Assembly: GCA_947461495.1 (NCBI GenBank)
Contig: CANHLV010000045.1
Span: 1-9,334 of the forward strand
Length of the DNA: 9,334 nt
Direction: 5' to 3'
DNA from: Chitinophagaceae bacterium
GTDB taxonomy: Bacteria; Bacteroidota; Bacteroidia; Chitinophagales; Chitinophagaceae
Shown: piece after piece, positions 5,925-9,334 of the stretch
Layout of the letters: every line of letters starts with the position of its first letter
Position numbering within the stretch: position 1 is the first letter of the stretch
The notes under the pieces: generated by a model
The model's input: only the letters and a program-made list of their open reading frames with translations
Told to the model about the DNA's origin: nothing
The model's database searches: none
Program-made: the position numbers and the translations under genes

Positions 5925-7334
5925 ATGGATAAAAATTTTAACCCAGACAAGCAGCATACACTTGCCGAACAGGTTAGTATTTCAGGCACAGGACTGCATA
6001 CGGGTATAAATGTTGATATGACTTTGAAACCAGCCAATCCAGGCTATGGCTTTCAGTTTCAACGAGTTGATTTAATAGGAACCCCAACCATCAAAGCCGA
6101 TTGTGATTTGGTGACAGACACTTCAAGAGGTACTACCTTGGAGCAGGGTCAGGTGAAAGTGAGTACTGTTGAACACATACTTGCAGCGTTAGTGGGCATG
6201 GGCGTTGACAATTGCTTGATTGAGATTAACGGACCAGAAATTCCTATTATAGATGGCAGCAGCAGTCCATTTGTGGCATTAATTGAAAATGCAGGAGTTG
6301 TGGAGCAGGATGCTGCAAAAGCATGGTACACTATTGATACAAACATTAGTTTTTATGATGAAGTAAAACGTGTGGAAATGACAGCGCTTCCTGCCACCAA
6401 TTACGAAATCACTACACTAATAGATTTCAATAGTCCTGTTTTGGGCACACAACATGCCACATTGAAAAAAATGATAGATTTTAAATCAGAAATTGGACCA
6501 TGCAGAACTTTCTGTTTCTTACACGAACTGGAAATGCTTCTTGACAATAATCTAGTTAAAGGTGGAGATATTAATAATGCAATTGTAGTAGTTGACAAAC
6601 CGTTGGACAAGCCATCAATTGATCGTCTTGCCAAAGCATTTGGAAGAGATACTGTGGAAGTTAAGACAGAAGGCTATTTGAATAATCTTGAATTGCGTTT
6701 CCCTAATGAACCAGCCAGACATAAATTACTTGATGTAATCGGCGATTTGGCTTTAATTGGTTACCCCATCAAATCACATATTATCGCAAATCGACCAGGA
6801 CATAGTAGCAATGTTGAGTTTGCTAAAAAAATAAAGCAATATATAAAGAAAAACAAGCACACAAAAGACGTGCCTGTATATGATCCTTCGCAGCCTCCTG
6901 TGTACAATCTTCAACAAATAGAAAAAACTTTACCGCATCGCTATCCTTTTTTACTAGTAGATAAAATTGTAGAGCTTAGTGATACTTGTATCATCGGTAT
7001 TAAAAATGTGACCTTCAATGAATTTTTCTTTCAAGGTCATTTCCCGGGAAATCCTGTGATGCCTGGTGTTTTACAAATCGAAGCTTTGGCTCAAACCGGA
7101 GGTATCCTATGTATAAACACGATGCCTGAAGGAACCTATGATACTTATTTTCTGAAGATTGACAATTGCAAATTCAAACAAAAAGTAGTGCCGGGAGATA
7201 CCATGATACTGAAAATGGAATTGATTGAACCGATAAGAAGAGGAATTTGTGTCATGAGAGGTAGTGTTTACGTAGCCAATAAACTTTGTACAGAAGGAGA
7301 ATTCACGGCACAGCTTGTAAAAAGAAATGATTAA
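5925..7334 (+). CDS. lpxC/fabZ: LpxC-FabZ fusion: UDP-3-O-acyl-GlcNAc deacetylase / 3-hydroxyacyl-ACP dehydratase
   Basis: This 469-residue bifunctional enzyme has an LpxC half (about 10-310) that removes the acetyl group from UDP-3-O-acyl-GlcNAc, the committed step of lipid A synthesis. Its zinc site is intact: H84 in TVEH (81-84), H266 and D270 in RHKLLDVIGD (265-274). E83 is the likely general base and H293 (RPGHSSN) the counterpart of E. coli H265. The FabZ half (about 328-469) dehydrates 3-hydroxyacyl-ACP in fatty acid synthesis; it has the LPHRYPFLLVD entry motif (336-346) and catalytic H372 in GHFPGNPVMPG and E386 in QIEALAQ. The linker (about 305-327) is Lys-rich and then Pro-rich. 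Fused LpxC-FabZ is typical of Bacteroidota. It couples two enzymes that act at a branch point for the same 3-hydroxyacyl-ACP. lpxA follows after 23 bp. Both halves look functional. Confidence 0.98.
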   Translation: MDKNFNPDKQHTLAEQVSISGTGLHTGINVDMTLKPANPGYGFQFQRVDLIGTPTIKADCDLVTDTSRGTTLEQGQVKVSTVEHILAALVGMGVDNCLIEINGPEIPIIDGSSSPFVALIENAGVVEQDAAKAWYTIDTNISFYDEVKRVEMTALPATNYEITTLIDFNSPVLGTQHATLKKMIDFKSEIGPCRTFCFLHELEMLLDNNLVKGGDINNAIVVVDKPLDKPSIDRLAKAFGRDTVEVKTEGYLNNLELRFPNEPARHKLLDVIGDLALIGYPIKSHIIANRPGHSSNVEFAKKIKQYIKKNKHTKDVPVYDPSQPPVYNLQQIEKTLPHRYPFLLVDKIVELSDTCIIGIKNVTFNEFFFQGHFPGNPVMPGVLQIEALAQTGGILCINTMPEGTYDTYFLKIDNCKFKQKVVPGDTMILKMELIEPIRRGICVMRGSVYVANKLCTEGEFTAQLVKRND

Positions 7335-7357
7335 TTAAGTACTGAAAAAAGAAAATT

Positions 7358-8155
7358 ATGATTCATCCACACACCTATATACATCCCAACGCAAAGCTGG
7401 CGCCAAACGTAAAAATAGACCCTTTTAGCGTCATTCATCAGAATGTTGAAATCGGCAGTGGCACATGGATCGGCAGTAATGTAACCATCATGGAAGGTGC
7501 GAGAATTGGTGACAATTGCAGGATATTTCCTGGTGCTGTTATAGCTGGCATACCTCAGGATTTGAAATATGAAGGAGAAAATACGACTGTTCAAATTGGT
7601 AATAATACCACGATCAGAGAATTCGTAACTATTAACAGAGGCAGTAAAGACAAGTGGACAACCAAAGTTGGGGATAATTGCTTGATCATGGCCTATAGTC
7701 ACATTGCTCACGATTGCATCATTGGAAACAATTGCATTATGAGTAATAACACACAAATGGCCGGACATGTTTCTTTAGGAGATTATTCTATCCTAGCCGG
7801 TATGTGCGCGGTGCATCAGTTTGTTCAGATTGGACAACATGCTTTCGTAGCAGGCGGATCCTTGGTCAGTAAGGATGTTCCACCTTATATCAAGGCCGGA
7901 AGAACGCCACTGAGTTATGCCGGCGTTAATTCAGTAGGGTTGAAGCGAAGGGGATTTTCATTAGACAGAATAAACCATATTTTAGACATCTACAGGATTA
8001 TTTATAATAAAAATCTTAATACTTCTCAAGCGTTGAATTATATTGAAGAAGAATTGCCCGCAACAGATGAAAGAGATGAAATTGTAACTTTCATCCGTGA
8101 AAGTGGCAGAGGAATCATCAAACGCTTCAGTAAAGGAAGTATGGAAGACGAATAG
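7358..8155 (+). CDS. lpxA: LpxA: acyl-[ACP]-UDP-N-acetylglucosamine O-acyltransferase
   Basis: The product puts a 3-hydroxyacyl chain on the 3-OH of UDP-GlcNAc, the first step of lipid A synthesis. The 265 residues match family length. Residues 1 to about 185 are hexapeptide repeats forming the left-handed beta-helix (VKIDPF, VEIGSG, ARIGDN and others). The catalytic histidine is H118 in SHIAHDC (114-120), equivalent to E. coli H125, with H115 matching H122. The segment IPQDLKYEG (65-73) and the REFVTINRG run (87-95) are diagnostic of LpxA rather than LpxD. The C-terminal 75 residues are the helical domain of the trimer. It sits between lpxC/fabZ (23 bp) and the ABC ATPase gene (11 bp), so it is clearly within an operon. 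The ATG is preceded by an A-rich stretch rather than a Shine-Dalgarno. Confidence 0.98.
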   Translation: MIHPHTYIHPNAKLAPNVKIDPFSVIHQNVEIGSGTWIGSNVTIMEGARIGDNCRIFPGAVIAGIPQDLKYEGENTTVQIGNNTTIREFVTINRGSKDKWTTKVGDNCLIMAYSHIAHDCIIGNNCIMSNNTQMAGHVSLGDYSILAGMCAVHQFVQIGQHAFVAGGSLVSKDVPPYIKAGRTPLSYAGVNSVGLKRRGFSLDRINHILDIYRIIYNKNLNTSQALNYIEEELPATDERDEIVTFIRESGRGIIKRFSKGSMEDE

Positions 8156-8166
8156 AATCATAACGA

Positions 8167-8784
8167 ATGCATATCCGATTAAGTAATACAGGCAAACGCT
8201 TCAACAGAGAATGGATTTTTCGCGGACTGGATTATCATTTCAAACAAGGACAAACTTACGCCATAACTGGGGCTAATGGTTCAGGCAAATCAACACTTTT
8301 GCAAGTTCTCTCAGGTGCGCTGATGCACAGCGAAGGAAGCATTGATTTCACAGATGACAACAGCAAAAAATTTGATCCGTCCAATGCACACAAAAACATT
8401 TCCATTGCCGCCCCATATCTTGAATTGATTGAAGAAATGACTGCTGTTGAATTTTTACAATTTCATGCTGCATTCAAAAAACTGATAAAACCTGTTGACG
8501 ACATCTTACAGGAAGTGAATTTGCAGAATGCTTCGAACAAGCAGATCCGTTATTACAGCAGCGGCATGAAACAAAGATTGAAACTGGCACAGGCTTTTTT
8601 CAGCGACACTACTGCACTTCTTCTGGATGAACCCACCACAAATTTGGATGAAGCAGGAATACAACTTTACAAATCATTGATTTCAAGTTATACCACAAAT
8701 AGGCTGGTTATTGTTTGTAGTAATGATAGGAATGAATATGATTTTTGTGGGGAGGTAATTAAGATTGAAGACCACAAATTGTAG
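8167..8784 (+). CDS. ABC-type ATP-binding protein with degenerate Q- and H-loops
   Basis: This is a single nucleotide-binding domain of 205 residues with no membrane segments. Walker A is GANGSGKST (35-43); the signature is SSGMKQ (131-136) in place of LSGGQ; Walker B is LLLDEP (151-156) with catalytic E155; a D-loop NLDE follows (159-162). Two usual features are missing: there is no glutamine at the Q-loop (APYLEL at 82-87), and the H-loop histidine is replaced by N186 in CSNDRNE (184-190). The domain resembles short transporter ATPases of the CcmA/ABC-2 type, but no permease gene is in the window, so its partner is unknown. Placement 11 bp after lpxA suggests co-transcription with lipid A genes. 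A role in moving an envelope lipid is possible but unproven. Because the gene looks intact and in frame, the altered loops are more likely a family trait than decay. Confidence 0.88.
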   Translation: MHIRLSNTGKRFNREWIFRGLDYHFKQGQTYAITGANGSGKSTLLQVLSGALMHSEGSIDFTDDNSKKFDPSNAHKNISIAAPYLELIEEMTAVEFLQFHAAFKKLIKPVDDILQEVNLQNASNKQIRYYSSGMKQRLKLAQAFFSDTTALLLDEPTTNLDEAGIQLYKSLISSYTTNRLVIVCSNDRNEYDFCGEVIKIEDHKL

Positions 8785-8830
8785 GTATTGTGTATTGGCG
8801 CCGGTCTATTGACGGGTGTCTGCAAGAGGA

Positions 8831-8854
8831 CTCAGTCTCCGACTGAGATATTTT
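8831..8854 (+). terminator. Perfect hairpin after the ABC gene, possible terminator
   Basis: CTCAGTC (8831-8837) pairs perfectly with GACTGAG (8841-8847) around a TCC loop, then ATATTTT follows. It is 47 bp past the ABC gene stop, a plausible end for the lpxC/fabZ-lpxA-ABC unit. The T-run is weak, and the hairpin lies 13 bp before the interspersed repeat, so it may instead belong to that repeat composite. Confidence 0.4.
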
Positions 8855-8859
8855 GTTAG

Positions 8860-8925
8860 CCACGAATGCACGAATTTTTTACCGCAGAGAAGCAGAAAAA
8901 ATAGAGTTTACGATGAGGTTTTTTT
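8860..8925. repeat. Interspersed repeat, full copy A
   Basis: This begins CCACGAATGCACGAATT, continues through ACCGCAGAG, and ends at TAGAGTTTACG plus a T-run. The same order of blocks recurs at 9020-9084, with the first 17 bases identical and the later part diverged. Similar non-coding repeats (CACGAATGCACGAAT, ACCGCAGAG) are common between genes in Bacteroidota; that statement is from memory. Confidence 0.75.
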
Positions 8926-8943
8926 AGTAGATAATTTTCATTG

Positions 8944-8979
8944 CCCCCTTCTCCATTGGGGGAAAGGTTGGGGATGGGG
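8944..8979. other. C-run/G-run segment between repeat copies
   Basis: CCCCC (8944-8948) can pair with GGGGG (8958-8962), and two GGGG runs follow (8970-8973 and 8976-8979). Three G-runs of four or five with short spacers stand out in otherwise AT-rich DNA. The segment interrupts the spacing between repeat copies and looks like a separate dispersed element. Confidence 0.5.
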
Positions 8980-8982
8980 TTG

Positions 8983-9008
8983 CCACAAATGCACTAATAT
9001 TTCTTTTT
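8983..9008. repeat. Interspersed repeat, partial copy B
   Basis: CCACAAATGCACTAAT differs from the start of copies A and C at only two positions over 16 bases and is followed by a T-rich stretch. The ACCGCAGAG and TAGAGTTTACG blocks are absent, so only the left end is present, directly abutting the G-rich segment. Confidence 0.55.
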
Positions 9009-9019
9009 ATTTTTTACAA

Positions 9020-9084
9020 CCACGAATGCACGAATTATTTCACCGCAGAGGCATGGAGATTGTAGAGTTTACGCAGAGATTTTT
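9020..9084. repeat. Interspersed repeat, full copy C
   Basis: This is the second full unit, in the same orientation as 8860-8925: CCACGAATGCACGAATT, CACCGCAGAGG, TAGAGTTTACG, then CAGAGATTTTT. It is 160 bp from copy A, start to start. Both copies lie in the gene-free tail after the ABC gene. Confidence 0.75.
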
Positions 9085-9334
9085 ATTAATGAGAATCTGA
9101 ACATTTTATTTCCGATATACAACTTTCAAATTCTAACTTTTACATTTTTTCAGCAACGAAATTTATTTGAAGAATAAATATTCTTAACTGCACGAGTCAA
9201 GAAACTAGCATTCGTACTGTAAAACATTTTGTTAAACCACTCCCCCTCTCCCTTCACTTAACATTTTTTTTCAATCATCCTGTTTTTAAAAAATTATTTT
9301 CATTTCGATAATCAAAAAATATCGATTTGAATAT
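9085..9334. other. AT-rich gene-free right end with two small inverted repeats
   Basis: No credible coding region, RNA gene or mobile-element gene is visible here. AAGAATA (9170-9176) and TATTCTT (9179-9185) form a perfect inverted repeat separated by two bases. TCGATA (9305-9310) and TATCGA (9320-9325) form another with a nine-base spacer. A pyrimidine run (CTCCCCCTCTCCCTT, about 9240-9254) resembles, in reverse complement, the purine-rich segment at 8944-8979. The stretch may be the upstream region of a gene beyond the window. Confidence 0.5.

Noticed and set aside
7331..7768. 145-codon minus-strand frame opposite lpxA
   Set aside because: It lies almost wholly within the well-supported lpxA gene; the repeating hexapeptide codons leave the opposite strand free of stops by chance.
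8860..9084. CRISPR array from the regularly recurring repeat
   Set aside because: There are only two full units and one partial, the units are long and diverged, spacing is irregular, and no cas gene is near.
8816..9100. 94-codon plus-strand open frame in the right-hand intergenic region
   Set aside because: It is made of the hairpin, the interspersed repeats and the G-rich segment; the translation has no protein-like pattern and the same repeat is translated in different contexts.

Overview
The window is AT-rich chromosomal DNA from a member of the Bacteroidota, most likely a Chitinophagales/Sphingobacteriales-type organism (the order is an inference). Three things point there: an LpxC-FabZ fusion gene, which is characteristic of this phylum; porX, the response regulator/PglZ protein of the type IX secretion system; and TAnnTTTG promoter -7 elements combined with A-rich leaders that lack Shine-Dalgarno sequences.

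Left part, minus strand (1-3354). Transcribed right to left: porX, a small conserved protein of unknown function, a PhnP-like metallo-beta-lactamase-fold hydrolase, and a membrane-anchored helix-hairpin-helix protein that runs off the left edge. The last three are closely spaced and probably form an operon. porX is separated from them by about 170 bp holding a long imperfect hairpin. A related palindromic repeat lies upstream of porX, so the gene is bracketed by two copies of the same kind of element.

Middle, divergent intergenic region (3355-3601). It holds the second palindromic element, a perfect 12-bp palindrome just upstream of porX, and a good -7 promoter match for the rightward genes.

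Right part, plus strand (3602-8784). The order is HD-domain phosphohydrolase, lpxD, lpxC-fabZ, lpxA, and an ABC-type ATPase. lpxA, lpxC and lpxD supply the first three committed acylation/deacylation steps of lipid A synthesis; the FabZ half of the fusion makes unsaturated acyl-ACP for fatty acid synthesis and competes for the same 3-hydroxyacyl-ACP that LpxA and LpxD use. A weak hairpin terminator and a -7 promoter element between lpxD and lpxC suggest two transcription units: HD-lpxD and lpxC/fabZ-lpxA-ABC.

Right end (8785-9334). This is 550 bp without a credible gene. It contains a small perfect hairpin, two full and one partial copy of an interspersed repeat starting CCACGAATGCACGAATT, an inserted G-rich segment, and AT-rich sequence with small inverted repeats. 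No RNA gene, CRISPR array or insertion sequence was recognised. The genes are core functions; the less explained material is the repeat and palindrome content around porX and at the right end.
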